A stretch of DNA of 64,000 nucleotides, from positions 172,059-236,058 of the forward strand of contig LUCM01004000.1 of assembly GCA_008360955.1 (NCBI GenBank), read 5' to 3'. Of this stretch, positions 1 to 13,000 are shown one piece after another (the stretch's first letter is position 1; each line of letters opens with the position of its first letter). The notes under the pieces were generated by a model, which saw only the letters and a list, made by a program, of their open reading frames with translations, had not been told where the DNA came from and searched no databases. The translations under genes and the position numbers were made by a program. This stretch comes from Fasciolopsis buskii. Taxonomy: Eukaryota > Platyhelminthes > Trematoda > Plagiorchiida > Fasciolidae.

Positions 1-2319
1 GTGATCACGATGACACGACAGCGCATCTCTCCACTGAATAGAGTATATTACACGTTGAAGCAACACCAGCAAAATAAGTTCGATCTTTCAGCAGCCTAAA
101 CACCGGGATCTGAAACAAAATGAGGACTTCTGGAAGTATCTGTAAGAGAACACTGTCCTGCTATCAGAAAGCATGTCCTGAAAATAGTTTGAACCAACTA
201 TCACCAAAATCCGACGACCGACTGATAGACAGTAACCACATCGTAGGCAGGAGGTCATTGTTTCCAACAACAGGGGAAATTCGTGGTGGTAATTTAAAAC
301 GAATATTGTTTCTTTTCCTTGGGTTTATACGAACACCTACACTCAATAAGGTTTGTAGAATAACTTAAGAGCAGAAGCTGTTTAATATAACAAAAGCGTT
401 TTCTACCATCGGAGAAGTTTTCAAATGTGTATGGTCCCAATACATCCACCAACCAGCCAGTCGATCCGTCTATTTACTGGTCAACGAATCAATCCTTATA
501 ACTCTAACGTTTCATGAGTTTACCTTCTTCAGGTTCTTTGTCTGTTCAGTGCGTAAATAAAGAACGGACATCTTAGTCTTGCTAAGCATCATTACTCAGC
601 AATTTTAGCATGAAATTTCACCCAGTATTCCGAGGTTATTCTATTGAAGCCGGCATTCCTTTTATTGACTGAAACAGATTTTCACAGACTGTCCCGTATT
701 TTAGTTGCTTTGGGCTGCTTCTGGTGTTCACGACCTGGTGTGAATTACGATGCAGTTTTCGGCCGAAATTGCCGACACCTTCAGGACTGAAACCGGGATA
801 CCAACTCACGTTATTTTGTGGCCCAATTCTTTGGAGATGTACCTGCATCTTATACGTGTTTTCCAAAATTGTGCGTTTATTCACATGTGGGCCAGGACAT
901 TTTTAAAAGCCCAAAGTTAATAAACTGTAGCTATCAGCGACTAAACGATAACCAGCGACTGTAAAAAGACTGAACTACCAGTGAGATACTAAATACTGTT
1001 TTAATAGCTTATCGAATTTCTCCATTGTTCCCACCTGACAGTCTTCTTGTTAGAACCCTGAACACAGGTATCAGTTCCAACCGAAACTCATGGCACAGCT
1101 GCAAGCCATTTGCCACATCCTTTGGTCGTGAATAACGGAACGGCCGCCAGTACCGGAGGCCAACGGTGAATATGGCGGACTGAATTTCATTCAATAAGTC
1201 ACTGGGAGCAGGTAGCAGAAGTTTCGAGGACGTGGTGAGCTGTTGCCTGGAAAGCCTTCTCCCAGAAACTACAACTAGTGCTCCGATGGAATAGTGTGTT
1301 CCTCAATTAACATACGAGGTTTATAAAAGGGGAGCATGAAGCAATCGAATGATCATTTGCTCGTTTGGAACCACACTACTACTTTGCACGTGAGGCTCGT
1401 TCGCCCAAAAGTCTAGAGTTGAATCTCCTAGTAAACAGTCAACTGAGTAGTACTAGAGTTCGCAGGAAAGCCATGTGTGGTGACGTACGGTTGATAATTT
1501 GATGGAGGAATATGGAGAAGTTGAGAGGTCCAATAGGAATACAAACAGAATTCCGTTGCTTTTCATTCTTCTCTCTGCAATGTTTTTATTTTATTTTTGC
1601 CATAGTTTTTAAGGTACTAGATGTTTACGTGAATTAACGCAAATCTGTTTGGGATCTTCAACCGGGATGCACGATCACTTTTACCATAACAGATTACAGG
1701 ATCTTACCCATTTTTCACCGACACATTCTTACTTTATTTCCAATATTTTTCCTTTGAGCTTTTTCTGCTTTTTCACCATCCCTGGAAGATCATCGTATCT
1801 GTTCCGTTTCTCTATCTTTCCCTTTTTCACACCTGGCTAGCTAAGAAAGAGTAAAACTACAGTCACAGATTCTTATTTGTTGCGAAATTCTCCTATTTAC
1901 CCTGGTCAATTCAAATCCTTTTATCACTGACAGCAGAGTAGCTCGGTGCATTTAATTTATTTCTCCTCGGACAGTGGATTTAACTAAAACGTAAAGAAGG
2001 TGTTTGCGAAATTCTTCTTTCCAAGCTTGGACTTAAAATGGACTGCGTGGGCAAGACTTCTCCTGGTCTCATTTTATTAAAGCGCTCGCATAGTTTTTGC
2101 GTAGGGTTTTCCCAAGCTAAAGCCCAACTTAGCAGCTTTTGTTTGATCCCAGTTGGTTAGACACCACTGTTGGCTGATTATCATTCTTTATTGAGGAAAT
2201 AAGTGATTTGAGAACGGTATTTTGGTAAAACCATTAAAAGTTCTGAAAAAAATATGGCTTCTCTGAAATTTCGTTGCGGACATGGGAATAACTTTGGCTT
2301 ACATCAATAAATCGTTCGC
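1..2319. other. No recognisable gene
   Basis: Only short open frames of 60-82 codons occur on both strands, none with a motif I recognise. T-rich tracts lie around 1560-1620 and 1700-1830. I see no repeat shared with other parts of the window until the 3' tail of the RTE element begins near 2320. Confidence 0.6.
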
Positions 2320-4250
2320 AACCTACAATTGGTTCAGTTCATTTTAGTTTGGACAACAATTACTGTTTCATCACCGTGTTCTGGTTGTGCTTGCTATCAC
2401 AAGGTATCACCAGCTAAAACAGAAGAAAAACGGGGAATAATGAAAAAACGACTGCAAAGTAGTTTGTTGAATAACTACACAAAAGAAGAAGGGTTTCTAA
2501 TGCGAGAACACCACCGACTGCGGCACTAAGCCATATCATCTACTGTCTCCATCGATCGTTTTCGGGGTATCTCGTAGATCGCAACCCGGGGTCTAACTGC
2601 TTCTACACGAGCCAGTCCACAGGTTAAATCTCCCGTACTTTTCACCCATTTCATCGGCTGACCACCCAGAACGATCTTCCAACAATTACCTGTCTCGAAG
2701 AACAGTGTACAACCAGGCAGTCGTTCTGTTGAGATAGGTGAGACATGTTCCAATCGCCTCAGCCTACTCTGATTTAATGCTTTTTTGAAAAACTGGACCA
2801 CAGGCCCCCATACCCTACGCCTAACCTTTGAGTTATGAAATTCCCCACACCATATTCTACCAGTACTACGAAGACAACGGCGTTCAAATACTAAAATTAT
2901 TCGGATATTTTCCGCTCTCATCGTCCATGTTTTGGAACCGTACTGCAATAGTGATCTCATGGCTGCGTGTATAATCAACCTTTGATCGATAACCGGATGT
3001 CACGTCGACCCCATAGACACCTCAAACCAGCAAATACCAATCGGACTTTCTGCATGCTCCAAGACACTTCATCTGATACGCGATCTCCTTGTGAGGTGCT
3101 GCCGACCACATAGCTAAGTCTATCCACTCCTTCAGTTTTTTTCTTTGGAAGAACACGGTTCGGCTTTCAGCTAATCCAGTCGTGCAACAACATCTTACAC
3201 TTCGCAGGTGCAAAATGCACGCCAAACATGCCTACGCTATCGTTTACACAATCGAGAAGAAAAGTGCTAATTACTTGGATCTTCACTCGATAGCATAATA
3301 TTGTGCACACATTCCAAGTTGGGTGGATTTCTGTTTGAGCAAACTTCAAAGCCACTATTGTCACATGAGGATAAGGCTATCTCCAAACCATTTCAATGAC
3401 AGTTACAATAAACATTTGAACGTGGTGGACCCTGATGAACACCACTTTTCGTGGCAGATTCGTATGAAACATCGCCATAAGCTAGAACTCGGTTTCGGCT
3501 GTTCCCATACTTAGATTTTGTGAGTGGAATGAGTTTCTCTGGCATACCTTTCAGTGACAGCCAGCCCTACAGAATTGCACAGTCGAGTGATTCGAAAGCT
3601 TTCAAATGAAGAAAGACAGCTCTCTTGGGCTTTCGGAGTATGTACCTATTTTCTGACATCTGCCGCAGGGTAAAAACATGGTCAATACCGGCTTGATTCT
3701 CATGCATTTACATTTCGCGAGTATTAGATGATCGGCGGATGATAGTTACCACCAGCAGTTTGGATACGATGCTTACTGAAATAATTCATCTATAACTGTC
3801 ACATGAAGGCTTATCGCCATTCTTTTAAATTGGCACAATCATCAATTCACACCAGTCCTTAGGATTTTCTTCTCTTGCTCAAACTGATCCCCGGAATTTT
3901 GTTAACTCCGATGTTTACACCTCACCACCATCCTTGAAGAAAGATGGAAACGACCCATTTGGTCTAGCTGTCTTATATCATTTGGGAAAACGCATCTCTG
4001 TGATCCCGTCTACTTCGAATAGAAAGCTGCTATCCACCGGCATTAGTTCACTTGCAAGCAAAACAGGAAGGCCCACCGCGGTTCTGAGGGAACTAAACTG
4101 CTCCCTGAATTGTTCTGCCCAATGTGCTAGCCGCCGCCCCGTGACAGCGAATCATAGTGCCGTCAGATTTCTTAACCACATCGCTTAGCGGATTAATAGA
4201 CTGTATTTCACGGTTCAGAGAGAGTATAAAAGACTGTTACATGAGTGCTT
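2320..4250 (-). mobile_element. Decayed RTE-type LINE: reverse transcriptase to 3' end
   Basis: A non-LTR retrotransposon copy read on the minus strand, now dead. From 5' to 3' it shows a linker resembling 'FFKDGGE' near 3950, a piece like 'KNGDKPSCDSYR' near 3800, 'NQAGIDHVFTLRQMSENR' near 3690, 'FLHLKAFESLD' near 3610, 'SLKGMPEKLI' near 3550 and 'SGVHQGPP' near 3440. After a deletion that removes the catalytic YADD block come 'FGVHFAPAKCKMLLHDW' (3225-3175), 'EGVDRLSYVVGS' (3140-3090), 'VFAGLRCLWGR' (3035-3000) and the C-terminal region open over 2526-2978 ('LLQYGSKTWTM', 'GGQPMKWVKS'). At least three frame changes and several stops break it. From 2540 down to 2320 lies a 3' tail that matches the one at 60.08-60.29 kb. 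The order of motifs is that of RTE elements. The 5' limit near 4250 is uncertain; no endonuclease is visible. Confidence 0.88.
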
Positions 4251-6179
4251 CACCAAGTAAATAAACGGGAAACGTTCATTTTACTGGAGGCAGTTCCCTC
4301 CATCACTACCTTGTTGATGACGTTATACAGGTTAGATTTGGATAACTCGAGAAAGTAAAATTCACTCACCGAATCGGACAAACCATAAAATTTCAGATGT
4401 TAAATCAAGTCATGCATATACTTACTCCCGTTCACAATTTTCAACATTGTTCTGATCAGAATCTGTTCACTATCTGTGAGGTAACCCTGTGCAGGAAGGG
4501 TCTGAAATTTAATTCTGTCAAAAGAAAATTATCCAGCCAATGAAAATGCCACCTGTCAGTATAATAATGCATGTATCTCAGAAGCCAACAGATAAATTCA
4601 GTTGCTTGGTTATGATAAATCGATGAGACCTGCAAATCAGAGCAACATTAGCCGCTTCACTAGTTCTGTAACCCATAGGATGAAAGTTGTAGGTTAGTGG
4701 GGAAATGGAAACGGTACGGATAAATATTTATCGAAACTGGAAAGTTTAAACAGGGCACAATTCAAACACTTTAAGAGAAACGGATTTTCTATCTTAAAAT
4801 TGAATGAAAAGAAATCCAGATTCCCCAATTAGGGGAAACCGTTAACGTTAATCCAGTTTTTTTCTGAACAGAACATATATACACGAAAGAACAAATCACT
4901 TTCAAAATTTGTCTTACTTTCCATAAAACAGTTCAGAGTGAGCATTATTTGGATATTCACGCTTTTGTATCCCATTTACAAAGTGATGGAAAATGTAACA
5001 TTGAAAATTTCAAGAGTCCCAAGATTGTTCTTTACGGCGGTAACTTATTCGATTCGATGGAAATCACAGATAACAACGAGAGTGCAGCATAAAAGTAATT
5101 GTCACAACGCGAACATTTTATGGTTGATTTAAATTTGTTTGATCTTAGGAAGGAAAAAGGGGATTTTGACGATAAAACACAAAAGCTTCGGCAAAGCATA
5201 GTTAGCCTACATATATGCTTGGAATGTAGTAAACATGATTACTATTGTCTGTGAATCGTGTGTAAAGTCAAGGAAGGAGATATTCGATGAACCAACCGAG
5301 TGGAAGGGCGTGTTTGTTGTTTACTTCCGTGGGTTTTTGAAACTTTGTTAAAGTTTATTCGGTTATTAGGTTGCCCACGTTTCGTCACCGTCTGAGTTCA
5401 GTCGTCAGTGCGTAGACCAGAGGATCACGCCACATGCGCATGATTGCCTAGATCAGGCTTGTGTCAACCTTTTCACGACACAGCTTGTTCACGTTACCCA
5501 TCAATAGATGGCTGTATGAGCCTCGAGCTGTCCTGATGTATTACCGGGATTTGAAGACGGGGCCCGTTTGTTCCCACACTGACCTGCTTTGTTCCGGCTG
5601 TATGAGCTCTGCAAATATTAATTACCATTCTGTATTGATGACTTGATCATAAAAGCTCGGTTTACAATCGTTCTATCCTTGAGGCAATCCAAAATCGCCT
5701 CGTATCTGGGGTTAAGTTGTTTACGTTTCTAATCATCATACCTTGAAATGTTCATGGTCATCGATCTGAAAATCTGGTGGCGATCTACAGACTGCTCAAT
5801 CAGTGTGCGACAATACACTAATAATTCGAAGTGCACATTTCCATAAAAAGATTGAGTAAACGCATGCTGTGAAATTACGCACCAGTTTAATTCATGCAGT
5901 TCTGGTGGCCAAGATTAGATGTCATGGAATCTGCCCAGTAGTTGGTTTATTGAATTCTATCTATTTTACCACTACATTTAGAAATTTTGCATCTCCCAGT
6001 ATGATAGTATTCGTGCATCACCTGTTCGGTGACAGCTTTGGTGGACTTGCTCTGACGAAATCATCTGACAAGACGGTTTTTTAAAATAAAACTTCCTGCT
6101 TTGAAAGAAGTAATTAAACCAGCTGAGGAAATGCAGTCTGTAAGTTTGTAGTTAGTAGATGGAATGTGCCTAGTCACGG
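4251..6179. other. No recognisable gene
   Basis: The RTE endonuclease that should precede the element on the minus strand is not seen here, so that copy is 5'-truncated or too decayed to read. Open frames at 4938-5132, 5461-5646 and 5869-6084 (plus) are 61-71 codons and unrecognised. Nothing else is apparent. Confidence 0.5.
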
Positions 6180-6500
6180 TAACGAGCGGGTGCAAAATAC
6201 CAGTAAATACTGACTTGGCTTCAACCCAATTTAAGTGAATAAAGTCAACGAGAAGACCACAGCTAAAGAGCGACAAGTTCGAGTTCTACTCACAGCTCAT
6301 GGATTTATACAAGAAAATGGAAATATTCCAATTGGTGGAACACGTTCCATCGAATCGCCTTTACAGAATATTTGGATTTCATGACCGCTTCTCACCACGG
6401 TTGCCATTGATTGCCTGTTTACAAAACTCATCGCGAAGCTGTTTCGGATTGTATCACGTAACTTGCGCGTAAACTTGCCAAAAGACACCAATAAATTTTT
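6180..6500 (-). repeat. Dispersed repeat, copy 1 (partner at 45.4-45.75 kb)
   Basis: About 300 bases align along their length with 45440-45745 in the same orientation. Shared landmarks on the plus strand include 'aacgagaagaccaca' and the spaced words 'gatttatacaa', 'ggtggaaca', 'ttccatc' and 'tgtatcac'. Read on the minus strand, both copies give a similar peptide of about 75 residues ('SMERVPPIGIFPF' here, 'WMECIPPIGISPM' there, then 'RTCRSLAVVFSL' and 'RSCSHSVVVFSF'), with one stop in this copy. The plus frame also shows similarity ('GNIPIGGTRSIE' against 'GDIPIGGIHSIQ'), so the coding strand is unsettled. I do not recognise the peptide. Copy 2 lies just beyond the 3' end of a Penelope-like reverse transcriptase, so it may be part of a mobile element. 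Confidence 0.7.
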
Positions 6501-9500
6501 GCTTTGTATAGTGTAAAGTTTATTTGAGCATCATTAAGCCGAAATTGGACAGAGCAAGTCGGAATCAAAACCAGTGGTGTCTCGCCCATCAAATAGATGC
6601 TCTTATCTCAGAAAGACCACAACAAAGACAGATCACTTGATGGATGCATTTAATCGATGTTAGATCCTGTCAAAAAATGGTTCATTCACCTCTGGGAACT
6701 GTTTCAACAACGGACCGAAAAATCAGGATGCATGAACCTCATGGCTGGTGGACTGGGACACATTGATCAATATGCTGCATAATGCGAGGTGCGAAGCAAA
6801 AAGTATAACGTCCATTTTTAATTATCTACCAGAATCTGGTAGAGATGCTGTCCGGCGTCAAGTCCAGGTGCTTCTGTGAATCGTGGTTAATCAAATTTAT
6901 GCTGAAAATTAGAAAATCTTAAAGTCAGAACACTGGCCACCCTATGGCATTGGAAATAGAATTGAAGAGAGAACAGAACCATTCTAGGGCCTTCAAATTA
7001 ACAACCTCCTGTTCAGTCTCTATTTCATTCCACCTTGAAGAACACCATGAGGACCCGTGAGAAGACTGAATATACTGAGATAACTGAGAACTTTGTAAGT
7101 CCCTGCAAATTGTGCGATCCCCATAAAGCTTAAGTCTAAGGACAAGTATTACAATGTTGGTTCTACAGTCTCTTGTCTTTTTTCTTTGCTTGTCTGCTCG
7201 ATTTACACCGTTATGAGTTAAAGCAGCTGCTAACTGGTGCCGCGCCTATTTCAGATCTCTCGTTGTTTTATCATTCCTGGACGTTCATGTGATTTACGAG
7301 TGTTCTTATCCTATCACAGTGAATTGCAGCATTTAAAGCCATCATTAAACGCCAGACCTGTGGACCATTACTGGAAATTCGAAGTTCTTGTTCTGAAGGG
7401 TCGGATACGTGGGGTTTCATGAAGTACAACACCACTTGCCTGCCTGATGATGGCATTTCGTCATGGTCTAGAATTGAAAAATCGTAGAGTAAAAGAGAAA
7501 ACCAATATGCTGGACAGTAATGCTGATGCATCGAATAAGGGGCTGTTGTCACGGTCGCTTGTAAGCAGTTGAGAACGTCAACAATCAGCAAACTGAGAAG
7601 CCATAGATGCTTGGATTTCCAGAGAAGTTAATTTGCTCATGTCAACATGGTTTAACTAAACTCTACAGTAAGCTAAGACTGGAAAAACTCCCCTAATGAT
7701 GTATTTATGTAGCAGCTGGCTTGATCTTGATGCCAATTTGTATCCACATAAAAGTGAGCTTGATTAGGTGTGTCCAGCCTGATGAAATTTCAATTGAGTT
7801 TGATGTGCATTACACTGGTAACACCAGAGGTCAGTTAAAGCATGTGAACTCCTCTGGTTTTGAATTTTTAAATGGATGGGTTAACTCAAAGCCCCGACCG
7901 TCTTTGTACGAGGAAACATGTCCAATGATAAATGTATGACATTTGGACCGTCCTCATTCAACACACGGTTTAGTTTAGGTCATGATCAAGGTAACTCGTA
8001 TTCCAGGCGGCCACAGGAATAGAACCACTTACTGCGGATTCGTTACAGCAGATTCTTGATGTCACCCAGCTTTTCCGTGTGTTGTCAAAGGCCACGAACA
8101 CGGTGTGTGGTAACCTGCAGCTCCATAACGGTTTTTAGCCATAATTAGGTGGCTGGGTCTAAATTCATATAAAGTTTAATTTATCCATTGTTTTGACTTC
8201 TCATCTCTTCGCCTTGCTGTAGGATAGTATAAAAATTTCTCTTGAATATCACAACGAAGGTTTCCAAATGATCTGTCTAACAAACAGCCAAGCTGGTGCA
8301 CCTTTGAAATGCATTGTAGCAATAATTGGATGCAATTATTCACCAATCAGATCATTTGTGTGGAAAACCTGGCTTGAGAAAGATTACCCACGGTAGTCAA
8401 AAAGGTAGTGAATTACATCTATAAACAACGCTATATTATTAACGTTATGTTATTCACAATAAAGAGGCATGATTTGTTTGCAGAACGATTTTCGAGGAAT
8501 CCTTTAAAAGTCTATCAATTTCTACTACTTATTCTTATCGTCAAAATATGTATTCCTCTCAGGAGCTCGCTTGTTTGTTGACAGCAAAAGTAATGTCAAC
8601 GCCTTAAGTCCACAATAGACATTTCTGTTCATACTTTTCAAAGTATTGCTTGGTGCACTCTTACACGAATCAGGCCACCCACCGTCTGGCTTGCGAACGG
8701 TAGACAGGATAGTCGTTTGGGCCTCTGGGTACATCTTCGTGCATGCATCATGCGCAGATTAGCCGTACGCAGAAAACGCTCCCGGATGATTTCGTCACGA
8801 TGGGCTCCATTTTCGTAGCATGGCCACAGAGAGAAAGAAAAATGGCACTTTATAGCCGGGGAGTGATAACCTATTTATCTACTTTGGACGACATATACAA
8901 GTGTTTGCAAGCAATTAGCCTTGACCTGTGGTTTGAAACGCAATGTTCTGAAACAATATTTAGGTCCGGCTTCCGTAACCAGTAGCTTCAAAATGAAGTT
9001 CGACAAGCGAAAAACAGAATAGGTAATTGCTTTTTTCGATTAGTCATTAAAAATGGGTGCCTGCAAGGCGTTAGTGGACAAATACCAAGGGAATAAAAAT
9101 ATTATCCATGAACGAGTTATGAAAACGATATTCGGTTCTATATCCACGTCGGCGAAATAAATGATTTACCGAAAAGGTACTTAATTCGTACGTTACTCGC
9201 ATGCATGGTTTCCTATGATTATTCACTTCTTGGTGGACCCTATTGTTCGAGGGACAAATTGAATGATTATTTGGCTTAAGGGGGAGTTTTTATTATCGCA
9301 CTAAGAAAGGTGCATGGATTTACCTATTTTTTCAATAGTTTTAGCTGCGCTAAATCCTATTCACCAACGGTGCAGTATTTAGCGTGCTGGACATTTTTCC
9401 ACGCTCTTCTCAATCTAAGAGACTGCGCAATTGCACAGGTACCAAACCTGAAGCAGCTTACCCACTGCGAATTGTGGGGGCGAACAGTTCGATTTTGATT

Positions 9501-9985
9501 GTCTTATGTTTTGCGCAGCAAGACAATGACCTTTGTCTCTTCCGACATTGTGCTCTGTCGAGCGAAATATCAATTCCTGTTTTTCTTTATATCCTAAGGC
9601 TTTCCAGAAAGCTAACGCGCCACCAATCGTTTACTCTCAAATGAAGAAAAGTTATTCTCGCAATTCAGATAACAGGGTAGAAAAACGGAACGCACGGTGT
9701 AATTGAGCGCACCTACCGTCCTGGGGGTTGACCTCAGTACCGAATGACTTTGTGACGTCAGGGCCGCAAGCGGGATCTGATCAGCTAATGAGTGTGCCGA
9801 CATTGGATGTTTACCATTTGATAAGCATCATCTTAATCGAGCCTAGAATTCACGAATTTTGCTTAGCAAATCATGCCACCGATCCACGTTTTTTTAGCGG
9901 AGAACGTTTTCTTTAGCAATTTGGGATAGGTAAATGCAGAGTTGTTCTTGGTGCGGCCAAAGCCATTTAGGTTGACAGCTGCCGG
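6501..9985. other. No recognisable gene; one 106-codon open frame
   Basis: The minus-strand frame at 7271-7591 (106 codons) is the longest. It contains 'SDPSEQELRISSNGPQVWRL', which reads like protein, but I cannot place it in a family and see no convincing splice pair. Overlapping plus frames at 9310-9644 shadow each other. Nothing else stands out. Confidence 0.45.
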
Positions 9986-10052
9986 TTGACGGAAGTGGTT
10001 AAGTTTTACAGTCTAATGCTCAATTCGTCCGTGCATTCTCGGTTTGAATCAA
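9986..10052 (+). repeat. tRNA-like fragment (SINE or tRNA relic)
   Basis: An A-box-like word 'tgacggaagtgg' at 9987-9998 is followed about 43 bases later by a B-box-like word 'ggtttgaatca' at 10041-10051, the layout of an internal RNA polymerase III promoter. The part after the A box resembles a serine-type tRNA. An A-rich stretch follows. The acceptor stem does not pair well, so this is a relic or a SINE head, not a working tRNA gene. Confidence 0.35.
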
Positions 10053-13000
10053 AAAAGAACGTCTGTATAGCTGACTTGTTTTATAATTCTAAATAAAGTG
10101 AACACCGCCGGTTTTTTGTAGCAGTTTTAGGATAGTAGATTTTTATTTTCCCTATTTATTATAAGAGATAGTGCTGAAAGTGATATTCAGTCGGGAAGCT
10201 GCTCTCCGTTGTTTATCCGTTTTTCGTTCTTTTGTTTATTGGGAAAGCTTACAAATAAAGAATAACCGTTTATATGGATCCAATTGGGTTTGCTATTCAA
10301 ATTCAGCGGTCCCCAGTTAATTGGAAGAAGGTAGCTGTAAACAAATCCTCTAAATCTTGTCCGGTAAATTTTGTTTCTGTACATTACTAACTGGTTGCTA
10401 GTGAAATACCACTTTTCGGGCTTAGCTTTTCACTGGAAATGGGGGTATTTGTCGTTGATCGTTTTCCGCTCTTGACCTAGTGATTGCCCTAAACATGTAA
10501 GTCTTGTGCAACATTTGCCATGTTAGGTTATTCTGGAGCAATAACACATTCCAGCTCACTCCGGAACAATGAGAAACTCGACGGCATTTATTAACACTAG
10601 TTATGAGAACAATTATTTAAATGTACACAACATTAACTGTTTGTTAGGCCACTGACCAGTCCACGCAGTTGATCATATTCCGGACGAATTGTTTTCTTTG
10701 TTGAGAGGCATTTGTTTGGTTGGATTCATTGGGTGTTTCGATTCGAAACATTTGCCCAAAATTTTACCATATTTTATGTAATGCAAACTTGCACTCTTTT
10801 TTGAAGCCGCGTGTTTTTGCACCGTAATAAACCATTCGTTTGTGATATGCGCGAACCTCAAATGAGAAAAAGTTAAAACTGTGGTGACATTCGAAAAGCA
10901 TGGTTCATGGAAAGAAAATCGTGTATTATTTAGTGTAAACCATATTGCTTTCGAGTTCAACAGACCTCATTGTAATAAATCGAACCTACAATGACCGATA
11001 AATTTTTGTAAATACTTTATGGTGTGATTGTATGCTAGCCTAATTGACTAACTGGTTTTGTTAGGCTTGATTCGCGATATCCTCGGATATTTTCTCCAGT
11101 AGGTCTAACACATGCTCACTTGATCCGATTAGGTGAAAAGTTCAAACACATCCAACCGTAATCAATGACATTTCCAGTTTTCAGATTCCATTAGCATTCA
11201 ACTTAATCAAGTAAAATAGATTGCCAGTCATAAACTGGAGTCAGTAGTTTCACCGATCTTAAATGTGCTATCCAGTATTTTACCGATCATCGATCTGTGC
11301 TTATGAGCAGTATGGAAGCACATAAATTTTGCTCTTCGCAAAGCAACTACAAAAAATAAAAGACTAACCACCAGAATGTGTGAACTATTCACGTCAGCAA
11401 GTCGGACCATATAAGACTAGTAATTAATAATCGATTATTCTAATTCGTGTACAGGTTTAAAAAACGGGCAGTAAAGCGTTTGATTTACTGGTAATCATTT
11501 GGCTTAAATACTGAAGGTTCCTCTTTCAACTATAACTGGAATGAATTGTTCGATTTATTAGGCTGATATTTATTTCATTGGTAAAAAACTAGAATATTTT
11601 TCTTCCGTTACTCGCAAGATCCAGAAGTTAGCTGCACATCCCATTTTCATGCGATGATGTTCACGTTTAGCAAATCGGGTCTAGATTTCCCAATCGATAT
11701 AACAATAAGATTGCAAGAATGCAAGGAAACTGTATTCGGTACCATGTGACGGGAAATTTTATAAGTGCTATGTGATAGAATTGCAGGCCTGGAAGCAACG
11801 TTTGAAAGAAAATGGGAATCTTTGTCAACAGTTCAGTCATAACTATTGTACGAAGCATTATTAAAAACAAAGATTCACTATTTTTCTATATCTGTAAGCT
11901 AATATTTGAAATCCAGTGCTGATTTCCGGTCCGATCCGTGTTCATCTTTTAGCCGAAAAATCGAAATCGCACATGAAAATTCCAAGATAGTGGTTGCTTA
12001 TTTTTGTCCCCCACGAGTTCAACATTTACTTGTCTGAATTCGTTTGTCCCAAGGAAAATCGAAAGTAGGTATTTTGGCTAGCATTTTTGGTGTTAGAAAA
12101 GTGGTCCATGAATCTAAACATATCATTTCCATCGCGTTGCTTAGTTGGGTTTTACTTTCAGTATTCCCGAGAACTTTTGTGTGCACAAGGGAATTCGTGT
12201 TCCGTTTTGCATAAGACCTTCATCTTGCCTCGACTAATCAATGACCAGTTAGAACAAGACTATGCTTGGAATGGAAATTATCACAGTCGCCATAAGTCTT
12301 CTACGGCACGCTACGTCACTTGCATACTACTGTTCTTTCCTATCGATTTTCATGGCTGAAAACGTTTGGATGTCAGCAACGATTGTGAAGCCTCTTTTTC
12401 AGCGAGTTAGTGAGTCATCCAAAATAGTTTGCAATCTCTTATACGGAGGACTTGGTTCGTTAGATTTAGTCAACTTATTGTTGATGGTCGATAGCTTTCG
12501 TCGATTCTGTGAGCTGTCCACATTTTGTTTGAATATGAACTTGACAACGCATGAACACATGAGTCACCCAGTGATCGAGCGGGCGTGTGAACGAGCGGTG
12601 GAGTAAACAAAACCACTGAGTAGTCAGCAGAGTGGGTTATCCGGTTCATTGGGGGGTGGGGTCACCTAACGGTATAAAATGCTGCCTGATGCAACGTTTC
12701 GGTCCGAGATTGTTGTTTGATTTTGTGAGTAATGCGGCCACTGGTCGACTAAATAAAAATAGCCTCACATAGGTGACATCGACATGCGAATGTCACCTGA
12801 GTCGAGGTGGTCATGTGCCTTTCAACATTTTTGAAAATATGGTTTTATTTCCACTTACTGGAAGACAATGGACCGGAAACGATTAACCGAGATTCAATAT
12901 AACGTTTGAATATTTTTCTCGACTACTGATTGGTGAAACTAAACAGGTCAAATTAGAAATATGGAAAGGAAACCATGTTCACACTGACCTTGAAATAATC

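Noticed and set aside
12645..12665. G-quadruplex near a TATA-like word
   Set aside because: Only two G runs of useful length are present, and no coding region follows the TATA-like word.
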